Assembly (NCBI GenBank): GCA_033980235.1
Contig: CM067066.1
Coordinates: 26,424,476 to 26,488,475 of the forward strand
DNA length: 64,000 nucleotides
Direction: 5' to 3'
Source: Diadema setosum
Lineage: Eukaryota; Echinodermata; Echinoidea; Diadematoida; Diadematidae
The position numbers were made by a program, and so were the translations under genes. The notes under the pieces were generated by a model. That model saw nothing but the letters and a program-made list of their open reading frames with translations. It was not told the origin of the DNA and made no database searches. Of the stretch, positions 15,101-25,687 are shown in pieces (the stretch's first letter is position 1; each line of letters starts with the position of its first letter).

Positions 15101-18100
15101 CATAGTACGGCAACTGACAAATAAACAAACGGGCAAGATCTCATCTTATGGATCTACCCGTCTGACATGCATCAACTCTTTGTGTAGTCTGTCGTATGTA
15201 CATAATATTACAAGAGCATTTAACTTTAATCTGTACTTTAAAGCATGCACGTGATAGCGACTTGTTCTTACCAGATGAGAGACCGGGCATCAAACGTTTT
15301 ATCTGAAGTTAATCTTATAATGTCTTATGTAGTCTCACAGTCACATTTTTTTTTTTTTGGTCGTTTTACTTTGCCTCCCTCCCCCCCCCCCCCCCCCTCT
15401 TTAGTGAATGTTCTCTTACATTGCTGTAACAAAAGATGAACATTCATAAATCACTGATCCAGTTAAATCAGGTTAATTCTTTGTGTATCTTCAAATGAAG
15501 ACAGACATCTTGAGGTCCCCAGGTGACTAATTAGCCATTTTGACACGAAGTGTATAAAAATGATTAAAAAAATAATAATCATCAACAACAACTTTCTTTG
15601 CCCTTTCTTTACTTAATCTACATCGGTGCGAGAGAAGAAAAAAAAAACACTTTCTAGATGAGAGAATCAATTGGCGCTAATTGCAGATACATCTTTTTTC
15701 CCCGTCTTTTTCATATTTTGAGGCGAGCACTGTTGAAGAAGGGATGCCCCGCCAGGGAGGCAGGGAGGTAGGGAGCCGCGAGTGAGTGAGAGAGAGAGCC
15801 ACTGCGAGCCGGTTTTCAAAGAGTAAATAATGCATAGCGATCGCCACTCTATCGGAAATCGCACACATACACACACACACACACACATACACACAATCCA
15901 TGTACAGAGAAGCGCCAAGATGTTGGACGCACCATCGAACCCCTACCCACGCAGCGATATATAGGAGCCACCCGTGCATTTTCTACGCCACCATCATCAG
16001 AAGACAAAGGTTAATTGCGAAGACACTACTGGTGACGAAATCAGGAGTGAGGGGAGAAAAAAAAAACTATGAAAAGGGTAAACCCTCTCAGCTAATTATT
16101 TCTTTTTCATTTTTCTCTTTCGTCCAAGACAGACTCTCACAATTTCTTGTCTGCAATGAGTAAATACGTTTTCTTATTATTGCGCGCCCATGTGGAGTAT
16201 TAATTTTCTTGTCAAAATGTCATCTTAGGAGAGGAAGAAGGCGTGATGTTCATACAACTTTAAAAATTTCGTTGCAACAGAAGCTCATCTTGATAGAGGC
16301 AGATTCTTCGTCAACACGCAAACAGTGCGTATGAAATGCAAAGCATGCACGTACTTGTCTTAGAAACAACATATACCCCGCAGATCTTTTATAGTCGTGT
16401 ACGTTTTAACCACTTCTTCGACAGATAACATATCCTCAATACTGATGAGTCAGCAGCATTCAGTCTGGTGCAAGTTGACACGTATAGACTACAAGATAAG
16501 ATAATCACAATTTTTGTAGAAGAGGGCCACAGTTAGGACTAAGAAAAAAAGAAGAAGACAACGGTAAGAAATGAGGCCAATTTTAAGTAGTCTCCCCCTT
16601 TCATGTAGTCGTCTATTAGAGCACATGCCACCGAAGATGGTCCCTTGATCATCACATAGTCTCAGTTTCTCAATATCAATCCCCCCGCAAAAAAACAAAC
16701 AAACAAACAAACAAACAACCCCCCCCCCCCGATTTTATATTTCTTTTATTTCCACAATCTCAACCTCTTACGTTTTCTCTTAATATTTCACATGCTTTAA
16801 TCAAAACTCCAAATGCAGGGAAATTATACATTCAGGAGAAAAACAAGAAACATAATTTCTTAGAGGAAACAAGATCATCCAAGGACTCACATAACCAGTC
16901 ACATCCAAATCATATAAATCTGCTTTCAAATTGGTCAAATTCATTTCTTATACTTGTATATTCCCCCTTGACGGCACTTATCACAGTTCACGTATATTAC
17001 TTTTCATTTTTTATCTTCCACACAGTAGGTAAACATTACAAAGGGTGAGATACTGTGGGAGTGTGGGGGGGGGGAGGGATGGGAAGAGGAAAGTATCAAA
17101 TCGAGTTTACAGGCATTTGAGAGGTGCCGTGTAATCCAATAGCCATTTCGTGCGAAACTCGAAGCGATTACTGCTCATTAGCTCTTTTTTTACTACAAGA
17201 ACATCATTGTACCCAGAACGCATCCCCCCGTTACAATCTTGATTATTTCTTTCCTGTAGCTCCTACGGGCCGTTCAATTCCACGGAGACTGTCCCAGCAT
17301 CAATATGGCAGAGCCATGAAGGATAACTTTAGTTCGTGTGTATTTTTTTTTTTTGTTGTTGCTTTTGTGATATAATACCATGTTTTCAGCTATGGGCTAA
17401 ATATATTACAAAGCATTGGCTGCTTCAACCGAGTTCGAGAATATCCACGTTGTGCATAGCTGGTGATTTTTATCTTAGCCTTAAATTACATTGATAGGTC
17501 ACTGATAACCTCTTTTTTTTTTCTTTTTTTTTTGCAGGCGTAGTTGAGAGTAAAGAGAAATCGGTACCCCTTCTCCCGTCTTTCAATGTCTTTTGTGTTC
17601 TGGGTTACTTTAAAGTTGCTCAATTGTTGAATTCGGACTCGCCATTAAGTTCAATCTATTCGTTCGTCTACAACTGTTTTACTCTGTTTGGGATATATAT
17701 AGGCCTATGCAAATTCCTTTCATGAGAGCACGGATGCTCTGATCTTAAACGCCCATCTACTATCAGAATTTCTACCTCGGACTACACCCCTACTGTAGTG
17801 TTTTATGTTCCCTTACACTCATTACCCTCCGAAAATACCGATACTCACTATTATCATAACTATTAATAATACTACTTAGTACTACATTCTACTACTATCA
17901 CTACTACCTACTACTACTACTACTACTACTACGCCCATTACGATTACTACGACTACTTACGACGACGACGACTACTACTACTACTACTAACACAATTACT
18001 ACTCCCACTGTTACTATTTCTGCTACTACGCCTATTGTAATGAATTCTACGATTACCACTACTATTACAATTTTTATTCAACTTCTGCTCCATACTAGAA

Positions 18101-21013
18101 CTGTACACCCCAGTACACAGAGTATCACTAAAATACTGGGAAAAGAGGAGGTATATTCATCGAACAGAATACTGATTTGAACTTGAAGTGTTTGATGCAT
18201 GTGTCAAGAGATGCTTCCAATTTTATATCTTTATCTATTTTTTTTAAATCTATATAACCATATCTCTCAGAGATACAGTTATGTAGATATACTTCTCCCT
18301 CTTTCTCTCTCTCTCTCTCTCTTTCTCAGTGACTCCTACTCCTCTTTCCCTCTAACAAGCCCACCATGCAGAAAGGGCGGAATAATTCAACAGGCTCTGC
18401 AAATAAGACCAGTTCTTGTAGGGACTCGTATGTACAATCCAACACAATGGGACGGCTATCTCCTCCCATTGAGTTTCGGATCGCCTCTTTCAGGCCCTTT
18501 CACTCGTCAACGAATACATCCCTCCCTCCTACCCAGATAAAGAATTACGTTGTATCGACCAGTTTGCATCGTAAAGGTTTTGTTCTGCGTTAAAACGCTG
18601 AGCACACAATTATTTCCCTTAATACCTTAAAACGTATATGTATGGATTACAGACCCCCGTATAAGCAAGGAGAAGGAGAGAGAGAGAGAAAAAAAAATGG
18701 GGCGGCGGAAAGAGAACAAGCAATATTATGCATTATCATGTATAGAAGCCACATTCAAAGCCATATACACAAACTAAAACGCTTATCAGTTATCGTCTTT
18801 GAATATGCCCCACTCCAATTCCTTTTCTTTTTTTCTCTCTTTCTGTTTTGACAACATGATTTGTATCATCGCAATTCGTAGTGTCCTAATTTCTGGATGC
18901 GTCACCATGAGGGGCTTACGGTATTGTTGAGGAGGTGATGATCCTATGTTTCTGTGAATCCCAACTGTTGGTAGCGATCGAGTAAATCCTGGAAGATTAC
19001 ACGCCTATATCGATTGCTCCATCCATTAATATTCGACATTTGCGGATTACAAGACAAAGTTGCTCACAGAGCAGAATTAGGGAGAACTCGGGCTATCGGA
19101 ACGTGACCCCTCCAACACAGTCTCGTGTTTTGAATTCGATGTATCCTGGCGCATATCATCCTTTTCTACCAGTGAGTGGTCCCTCATTATACATATCTGA
19201 CCCTCTTCAGATATAATAAAGTCATATAATACATTATATGATAATAATGTATGAGTATATATATTATATTCATATTCATATGTTTATATATATGATGAAA
19301 TATCTCAGCGATTACAATTATTACTGTTATTGCCCGGGTCGTCTGAACGAAAACAAAACACGAAGACAGACAGCCCCGTCTAAATAGACTCAACACGTTC
19401 AATTATTCAGCCACTCGCACGAAGCACAATCCGGTCATCTTCATATTATCTGTTAGCAAACAATCAAGGCTTCAACGACAACGGGGATCACGGGCCCAAT
19501 TGCCCCTAAACGTCGGCGAGAGAAAACTGTTTGTGACCGTCTTGGCCGAGATGTTAACGATGCGGGAGATCTTTCTAATCACTGCGAATGAGTGGGATTT
19601 CTCCATTCTCATCTCATCTCATCTCATCCCATCTCATCCTCCTCCCTCCTCTCCCATCTCTCTCTCTTTCTCTTCCTCTATCCCTCTGTCTCCTCATCTC
19701 GTTCTCGTGCTCCTATTTTTTACCCCCTTTCAAGAGGAGGATATTTGATGCCCGCGGCGCATCAAGGAGCCGCTGCCGACTCGTCTTCATTGGTTACCCC
19801 CCATCTTACGCGGCCGAGCCGCATCCACATCATGGCCCCCATTGAGGAGCTGAGAGGAAAGAGAGAACGGTGGGGGAAAGAAGTATACGAGATCTGCCAC
19901 GGAGAGAGAGGAGAGAGAAGGGGGCAAAGAGCGCTGGTGTATCGCTCACCGGAGCATCCGTGCGACCAGCATCAGAAAACATAATCGTCACCACATTAAC
20001 TCATTCCATCTCAAAAGATAACTCAATAATCCTTTTAAGAATAACCCCTATTATCCACCTAGCTCTTTATATCTGTTTTACATACACCCCTCTCTCCCTC
20101 TCTCTTCATATCTTCCCTTCTCTCTCTTTCTGTCTCTCCCTTTCTCATCCTCTGAACACCAAGTGTGTCGTGTCCAATAGCTCGGAGCATCGACTACGCA
20201 TAATTCACAGATTTATTCACAAAACCACAATTTTTGTCCAAATTCTCTTTCCTTTTTTCCCGGGTGGATGAGGGGGTCGTGGAGATGGGTTTGCCCTTCT
20301 GGTGGTGAGTGCAGGTTCATGGTTTATACAGGAAAGCTGATCGTGATTCGGTCTAGGACTGCCTCACCACCCCTTTTGCTGTTCTTGTCAGGCATCAGTA
20401 CTCATTACACCCATTTATTAAAATCTGTCTTGGAGAATTCAGGGCATCTCCATTTTCCCGCCTCGACAATTTTAGCCCCCATCATCCCCCTCCCCCCCCC
20501 CCCAAAAAAAAAGGGGGGGGGGGGAAGGCGAAGAGCAATTTGGCTGATCTGGTGATCTTAAGTATCGATCATTTTCATCGACAAAGAGCGAAAATAACTC
20601 ATGCATGGCTTCCTTCAGGGGGAAGAAGATTAATCAAAAGGTCTCAACTAAAGATTTGACTGCGTCGTTCAAACGTTGACGCTGTCGCTGATCGTCCTAT
20701 TATCGTAGTTGTTGCGTGGAGTTATTTTATAGGACCTCGTTAGGACACTGACTGGTTTCGATTGTGGTATCAAACCTTAAGTCTTATGTACAGCTGTTCT
20801 ACTTTTTAATGCTTTTTGTTTTTCTTTTCTTTCTGTCTCGTCAATTGGTACCATTCAGCACATAATGCCTAGACGCGAATGTATTATTGACCCTAATAGT
20901 GCCTCAAAATTGACACATTTTTACATCACCAGTTATATGATTGTGATGTTGCTATGCATGTGTGTGTGCGTGTATATGTGTGTAATTGAATGGTGTGTGT
21001 GTGTCGTGTGCGA

Positions 21014-21054
<41 letters not shown>

Positions 21055-23854
21055 CATGGGGGGGGGGGGGGTTCTATGCAAGGAAAAAAAAAACCGGATA
21101 GAAAAAAAAGAGGGCGACTCTTCCAGGATAAAACTTATAGAAGAACTATGGTTGAAAGAGGAATTTTGCTAAGCATTAGTGCGAATCAGATCGGCTTATT
21201 GTATGTTCTGAGGTTAACCACATCTCTTTCACAATACTGGTTCAATAGAACCTACAGAATGCATTGCTGTTCCACTGGACAGACCACTATCCTTTCCCGC
21301 TCCGCAACCCTCCTTTACCATTATAAGACTCGTAACATGAATATTTCACTACTATGAGAATGACCATAATCACAGTGACGAAGAAAAATGGGTAGAACTT
21401 GTTGCATTGGCTTACCAAGGGCGAGTAGAATGCAGAAGGGTCGGCGGTGAAGTGCACGTAGCCTTGCTCAGCGGCCGCTGCCGCGTACGGCGACGAATAG
21501 AGCGCGGCTGGTAGACCGGAGACGCGAGCGGAGTGTAGCAGCGCCGCACGGCTGTCCAGCGGCGGGCAACACACCGCCTGTCCCGTGTGCGGATCGCTGA
21601 CCACCGGGCGGCCGGATTCGCAGCACGTCGTGGCTGGGGCTGCGGCAGACATGAGTAACTGTTGGCGTATGCGTGTGTAGTGGTTTGGTGGCGAGTACGT
21701 GTGGAATCACAGTGCATTGTCGTGTGCAGTTGCGTGTGGAGTCGATTGGAAGAAGGAGAGAAAATGGTAAAGCATTAATTCAAATTCAAGAATCTGACTC
21801 AAGTCACGTAGTCACACTGCTAAGCGACTCATCAAATTAACGATTCGGTTCAGTACAACAGTCATCTCTAATCTAAACGTGAAAAACAAAACATCACACC
21901 TCCAGAGCCGTAATTCTACTGGTTAATGGAGTACAGTCATAAGCCCCCAATCATATCTCACCAAGATGAATATTATTTCTAGTTTGGTTGGTGCCGAGAT
22001 GATAAATTCGGATGGTGGTAAAACATAAAAAACGGTGATCACAATTCACCATCGCAGATCAGTTAATTGCTTACCTGCCTACATCATAACAATAATCCTA
22101 GAGACAGATGCCATCTCGGATCATTCAAGCCCTCTTAAATACCAGCATTTTATTTTTCCATTATCAAAATTAGTCACTTGGTATCAATCAGTGTTCAAGA
22201 TGGAAAACTGTGCGACTGAAAGAAAAGACCTAAAAAATGAACCCATACAAGTTAAAGATTTCTCTCGATGGTGTCTTAATGGGGAGCGAATCTATGATAG
22301 GATTTGTGAACTCCCCATGAGATCATTATCATGGCACGAGCGTACGCCCATCATGCCCGGGCTTAAAAAGGTTTAAACACATTTTCTCACTCGAATTCAT
22401 CTCATGACATGAGGCAGAATAACAAGAGAATCTTATAGGAAAATTTCAGAACGCAATACAATAATGACAGACTTATTACACCCTAAAAAACAACAACAAA
22501 TAATGAAAAAAATAAAGAAACACAGAAAGAAAGCATAGCTGTGGATATTCCATTAAAACTTATTATTTCAGGATTTGATACGGTTGAACGACAATTTGTC
22601 GTTTTATCAAATGTACAAGCTAGCCCCACATCACCGAGAGTAAATCCAGAAGAAAGAGGCACCAAATTTGCTTGGCTGACGAAAGGTAATTTGGTGAAAA
22701 TGTGCTCTCATCATTTTTGCTGGTCGGTGCATGCTTGCAAAATGGATGCTTTCCCTATCCCCAAGTTTGAAAAATTTCCATACTTGTTGTCGTCTTTGGT
22801 ACCCTTGTCGAAATAATTGAAACTTAGTTCGTAAGAGCATCGAAGAAAACACTAAAGACAACACTCATCTATCAATCAACACCTGCATGGATTCACTGAA
22901 AAAAAAAAATGCTGACACGGTAGAATATAATTTTACTTAGCAGAATTTCTTGCCGTTTGACACTGTAAGTATCCAGACTAGAAATGGTTGATCGTGGTCA
23001 TCGACAATTTACATAACCTTGCCCTACGTGCAACTCCCACACCTGCGTTTGTATACGGGTTGTATGTGACTTTAAATTTTAATTTGTCTATCTTGAAGGG
23101 GAAAAATAGTTACTAGGTAAGAAATAATCCTGAGTAACAAATACATGCTTGGATTGCCATGTTTGGGGGTTTGCAAAGTTTGACTTAATCAGGTAAGTGT
23201 TGCGGAATGAAACTTCAGTGTATCTAATGAAAGAGGCAATGCCCTACTATAGTATACGGCAGTGCGTTTTGAAGCAGCCAGTTATCCGACCACACGCTGG
23301 CGGTGAGTGGAGCCGCACCGCGAGGGGGCAACAATTAACACCGCTCCGCTCGGTGACTGCAGTGGGGAGCGTGTGCTTGCACAGGGGACATTGTATACAA
23401 TTTGTTTACTGTTTTAGTTTTGCCCTAAGAGTCGGACTCACCTGAACGAACTACTTGCCTATAGATTAACGTTCAACCTAAATAGAATTTGCAAATTTTA
23501 TCCAATTTCTAATGGAATAAGTTGCGAAACATTTCATTGCAATTATGTTGTCTTAAAGAATTTTCCCAAGAGCACCAAAGTCTTCCAAGCACTGGGTGTT
23601 TGCTTTTTTCCTATACATTTTGCCTATATCAAAGAATGCCTCTGGCGTACTTATGAGCTATCAATTATGAAAATTGAAATCAGTCAGCTTTGACAAATCT
23701 TTAGCTGATTGTAATGAGTGCAGGGAAGCTTCATAAAAGAGTAGAATTAAACAGAGAATTGGACTGACTTGCAAAACACTTTGAGATCGAATCTCGAACT
23801 ACTCACCTGAGAGGACGCTGGGTATGGAAATCCAAATTGTGGGTAGCTGGACAT
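1834..23854 (-). CDS. irx: Iroquois-class TALE homeodomain transcription factor, complete 8-exon coding region
   Basis: Spliced CDS of 1782 nt (593 aa): exons 23854-23807, 21658-21416, 13348-13233, 8361-8205, 6703-6367, 6098-5403, 2566-2491 and 1942-1834. All introns are GT-AG and all phases match. Seen in order: an N-terminus [12 protein letters not shown] like other Irx proteins; a TTCCESG motif; an Ala-rich stretch; a 63-residue TALE homeodomain at about 144-206 with the PYP loop (168-170) and recognition helix WFANARRR (192-199; Ala194 at homeodomain position 50, Asn195 at position 51); an Asp-rich acidic block (about 216-275); KPKIWSLAN (397-405), an Irx hallmark; a His-rich tract; and a C-terminal AFKPVQKR motif. 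Iroquois proteins are nuclear DNA-binding regulators of patterning, including neural and ectodermal territories. The orthology group within Irx cannot be assigned by eye. Length is in the family's usual range. Confidence 0.97.
1943..2490 (-). other. irx intron 7
   Basis: 548 bp, GTGAGT...TTCCAG, AT-rich. No repeats or other signals seen. Confidence 0.8.
2491..2566 (-). CDS. irx: irx coding exon 7
   Basis: 76 nt encoding the end of Asn533 and residues 534-557, [15 protein letters not shown] followed by RTAFKPVQK. It is flanked by acceptor GTGCAG and donor CG|GTGAGT. Recognised by splice sites, by exact phase agreement with exons 6 and 8, and by similarity of (A/P)F-x-PV to the C-terminal region of Irx proteins. 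Because the exon is short, an ORF scan alone would miss it. Confidence 0.85.
2567..5402 (-). other. irx intron 6
   Basis: 2836 bp. It holds a G14 run (2696-2709), a pyrimidine/GT-rich tract (3180-3310) and a GC- and CpG-richer patch (about 4040-4300) that resembles a regulatory island. No coding sequence recognised. Confidence 0.8.
5403..6098 (-). CDS. irx: irx coding exon 6 (long C-terminal exon)
   Basis: Residues 301-533. It carries a Ser/Pro-rich region, the Irx hallmark [13 protein letters not shown] (397-409) and a His/Pro/Gln-rich tract ([11 protein letters not shown]). The acceptor is TATCCACAG and the donor is GAGA|GTGAGT, phase 1. If intron 6 is not spliced, the frame continues for 15 more codons to a stop at 5356-5358. 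Confidence 0.95.
6099..6366 (-). other. irx intron 5
   Basis: 268 bp, the shortest intron, AT-rich. It contains one TAGGCCTA octamer (6134-6141). Confidence 0.85.
6367..6703 (-). CDS. irx: irx coding exon 5 (recognition helix and acidic block)
   Basis: 112 codons plus one base, residues 189-300. It starts [18 protein letters not shown], which is homeodomain helix 3 and the family's conserved tail, then TWSPRNRC. An unusually Asp-rich block with [18 protein letters not shown] follows. The acceptor is CCATTAAG and the donor is G|GTGAGT. The split codon G+GA gives Gly301. Confidence 0.96.
6704..8204 (-). other. irx intron 4 (interrupts the homeobox)
   Basis: 1501 bp. It splits the homeodomain between helices 2 and 3, the usual Irx position. 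It contains a C14 run (7790-7803) and an ATC trinucleotide repeat (8097-8121). Confidence 0.9.
8097..8121. repeat. ATC trinucleotide microsatellite
   Basis: About eight consecutive ATC units inside irx intron 4, close to exon 4. Confidence 0.9.
8205..8361 (-). CDS. irx: irx coding exon 4 (homeodomain helices 1-2 and TALE loop)
   Basis: One base plus 52 codons, residues 136-188. It encodes [16 protein letters not shown] and on through the PYPTKGEK loop to ITKMTLTQ. The TALE insertion Pro-Tyr-Pro is at 168-170. The exon ends exactly at the conserved Irx intron site between Gln188 and Val189, with donor CAG|GTGAGC. The acceptor is GGATGAAG|A, which has a weak pyrimidine tract but is fixed by the frame and by family alignment. 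Confidence 0.96.
9038..9183. repeat. Compound AAC/AAT trinucleotide microsatellite
   Basis: About 36 bp of ACA repeats followed by roughly 90 bp of AAT repeats with a few interruptions, inside irx intron 3. It creates spurious Ile-, Leu- and Thr-rich ORFs on both strands. Confidence 0.95.
9695..9985. repeat. Pyrimidine-rich CT and TATC-type low-complexity tract
   Basis: CT repeats grade into imperfect CTAT/ATCT tetranucleotides with recurring CCATCT and TATCTATC words. It lies in irx intron 3 and is strongly strand-asymmetric. Confidence 0.8.
13233..13348 (-). CDS. irx: irx coding exon 3
   Basis: Encodes residues 98-135 plus two bases of codon 136. It starts [14 protein letters not shown] after acceptor TTCGACAG and ends with a [13 protein letters not shown] segment typical of the region just before the Irx homeodomain. 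The donor is CG|GTGAGT, and the split codon CG+A gives Arg136. Confidence 0.93.
15381..15397. repeat. C17 homopolymer
   Basis: Seventeen consecutive C on the plus strand, following a T-run and CCTCC. One of many C/G homopolymers in the window. Confidence 0.9.
16688..16730. repeat. CAAA tetranucleotide repeat followed by C12
   Basis: About seven AAAC units followed directly by twelve C. Confidence 0.9.
17880..18075. repeat. Imperfect ACT/ACG trinucleotide region
   Basis: Long stretch of TACTAC units with interruptions and a short GACGAC core, in irx intron 2. Confidence 0.8.
19608..19639. repeat. TCATC pentanucleotide repeat
   Basis: About six TCATC-type units with one T-to-C change, followed by a CT-rich tract. 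Confidence 0.85.
20492..20524. repeat. C12-A9-G12 homopolymer hairpin
   Basis: Twelve C, nine A and twelve G in direct succession form a perfect 12-bp C:G stem with an A9 loop, in irx intron 2. It could arise from homopolymer expansion or be an assembly or consensus artefact. See findings. Confidence 0.85.
20958..21071. repeat. GT dinucleotide repeat ending in G14
   Basis: Imperfect then perfect GT repeats, a short GTAT interruption, then fourteen G. It lies in irx intron 2, near exon 2. Confidence 0.9.
21416..21658 (-). CDS. irx: irx coding exon 2
   Basis: Encodes residues 17-97 (81 codons, phase 0 at both ends). It starts [15 protein letters not shown] after acceptor CCAACAG and ends DPSAFYSPL before donor GTAAGC. 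The TCCES and AFYS segments are conserved in the region ahead of the Irx homeodomain. It includes an alanine run ([11 protein letters not shown]). The exon is GC-rich compared with the flanking introns. Confidence 0.93.
21659..23806 (-). other. irx intron 1
   Basis: 2148 bp, relatively free of microsatellites. It contains the GC-rich segment 23270-23400 with a near-consensus CTCF motif. Confidence 0.85.
23318..23330 (+). promoter_or_regulatory. Candidate CTCF binding site in irx intron 1
   Basis: The 13 bases CCGCGAGGGGGCA fit the core CTCF consensus CCGCGNGGNGGCAG at every defined position. Only the next, 14th base differs (A for G). The site lies about 480 bp downstream of the start-codon exon, in a local GC-rich patch. 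CTCF exists across bilaterians and is known to organise vertebrate Irx clusters. Occupancy here is inference. Confidence 0.45.
23807..23854 (-). CDS. irx: irx coding exon 1 (start codon exon)
   Basis: Encodes residues 1-16, beginning [12 protein letters not shown], which closely matches the start of Irx proteins in general (MSYPQ...). The start at 23854 is chosen on that homology and on its context (AAGATGT). The donor GTGAGT lies at 23806-23801, phase 0. An in-frame ATG at 23962 would add 36 residues that do not look Irx-like, so it is probably untranslated leader. The leader extends upstream to an unknown transcription start. Confidence 0.93.
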
Positions 23855-24960
23855 CTTCCAACTGGACAGTCTCTGAGGAGTTTGATCAGTGTTCCCAGAA
23901 AGAAAATGATTGTTGCTGCCACAGATCGACGAATCTGGCAGCAACGTCGCAGAGATTAACAATCTAGTTGTCGAGGTACGAAGGTGATGACCAACATCAA
24001 AGATGCATCAGCACTGTTTAGCCCTCTTCTATCTCTCTCCAGAGTGACGGGGGTTTAAGATTCCAACTTAGAGATTTCCAAAACAGAGTCAGGTCTGCGT
24101 ACTGAGGCGGGAGAAATATACACCCCAAGAGAGTGAAAAATGTTGCTGAGAAACTATAACATAAAACACAGAGCCGGTGGAATTTCAGCAAAGAGCGAGT
24201 GTCCGAAACATATATGCATATATCTATATATTTCAGGTGGAACAGATGAGAAGCTTGGGCGGAGACAGGTTCTCAGGTCGAGGCCCAAGAGGTTTGAAGA
24301 GATGGGATGAGCCGTCGATAGTTGGTGGAGGTGAAAGTGATGCGCTCCAGCCAAAAGGTGATTCAAGTTGTGAGTTCACTCTTGGGTAGCCAGTGGGCTA
24401 TAAAGTCCAGAGACCCATCTACTGTGCACCGTGCAGTGGCGATAGACCCATACATCAAATTCCCTGTACGGTATACCACGCGTTGCCTTGTAAAACACTG
24501 TTTCGCTGCGTGTTGGCAAGTGTATAACATCGAAATGGTTTGAGGCAGCCCCCCGTCCCCACTCTTCCACGAGTTTTGTGTCAGCGTAGTGCGTCTCTAA
24601 CCCCTTTAGACCCACGGGTCGCTTCCCCCTGTCTATGGGTAGCTTAGCGTGGCGGTATTACCCCTGTACACATACCACGCTTACACCAGGCAGCGATCCG
24701 TCGCCATACACGGGGGCTCGTGGGCCGAGCCACAGCGACTCCTAAGTCCCGCCTAAAAAAGGTGACGTAGCCACTCAATCGCACTCCGGTAGCCAATAGA
24801 GCGTGCTCTAAGACCTTAAGCAGACACTTATTGCGCTACGTCACACTGATTGACGGCAGGCCAATGTCTCGCCGGTAGTTATTCGCGAACGAGAATTAGG
24901 TTTTTCCCCTTTCGCGAAATTATACTGCCATCGCAGAGCGAGGCGGAGAGAAAATATTAG
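23855..24960 (-). promoter_or_regulatory. 5' UTR and putative promoter region of irx
   Basis: The region just upstream of the irx start codon is less repetitive, and its distal half (24500-24960) is GC- and CpG-richer than the desert beyond. It includes two CCAAT boxes (24793-24797 and 24862-24866, plus strand) and an inverted pair of CRE-like sites. No clear TATA box is placed and the transcription start cannot be fixed. A non-coding first exon further upstream is possible. Confidence 0.5.
24762..24844. promoter_or_regulatory. Inverted pair of CRE-like sites (bZIP) in the irx promoter region
   Basis: GTGACGTAGC at 24762-24771 is repeated as its perfect reverse complement GCTACGTCAC at 24835-24844, 63 bp apart. 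A CCAAT box lies between them. TGACGTA is a CREB/ATF-type core. Two exact 10-mers in opposed orientation beside a CCAAT box are consistent with a proximal promoter element, but factor binding is not shown. Confidence 0.45.
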
Positions 24961-25616
24961 ATTGTTGAAAATTGGCATTTTATCGCGACCGTAGCCTCTC
25001 GCGATCGATAGGGAGTCTTACCGATGCGGATGATTTTGCCGAACTCTGCGACATCACACGCACACGAGCAGAAGACCTCAGTTACAAGCTGTCGGAGCAC
25101 TTCCAAGAGTATACAATTTCGCGTTGAAAGTGCTTTCATCTTTCTGAGGCAGAATGAATGAATAACTTTAACAGAATCTAAACAAATATACACAATTTTG
25201 TTAGAATTAGTTTTGAGATAGTGAAGCAGACTACACTCGAGATGAAGAACTCAATGGCAAGAGCAAAATAGTGTTGTCAAGTGACTGTGCTCCTTTGTAA
25301 AACTACAATCAATCACTTGAATAACCTTTAAAACAAAACTCACATAGTCTGTTGAGAGTGAGGGGGAGAGAGAAAAAAAATAATTACATTTGCAGGGGAA
25401 ATATTCATATATTCTTATCTATCCTTTTCTCTATGTTCCAAAGTCTTTCTTCAAATATAGATCATAAACCACGAGCGGAGTACAATTTGATGATACAACC
25501 AGTGAGAAGCTCAGAGATCATAAAAGAATAGCTAATTTTGATTATTGTAGATTATTATACCATTGTCATTATCATTAGAATAGTAGTAACAGAAGAAGAA
25601 GAAGAAGTGGTAGTGA

Positions 25617-25687
<71 letters not shown>

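Larger units (their letters stand above)
13349..21415 (-). other. irx intron 2
   Basis: 8067 bp, the longest intron. It holds C/G homopolymers (14405-14416, 15381-15397, 16719-16730), AC and CAAA repeats, an ACT trinucleotide region (17880-18075), a TCATC pentamer run (19608-19639), the C12A9G12 hairpin (20492-20524) and a GT/G block (20958-21071). No coding exon recognised. Confidence 0.85.

Noticed and set aside
20865..21357. Cys/Val-rich ORFs
   Set aside because: They arise from the GT repeat and G-run in irx intron 2. No family features and no splice logic.
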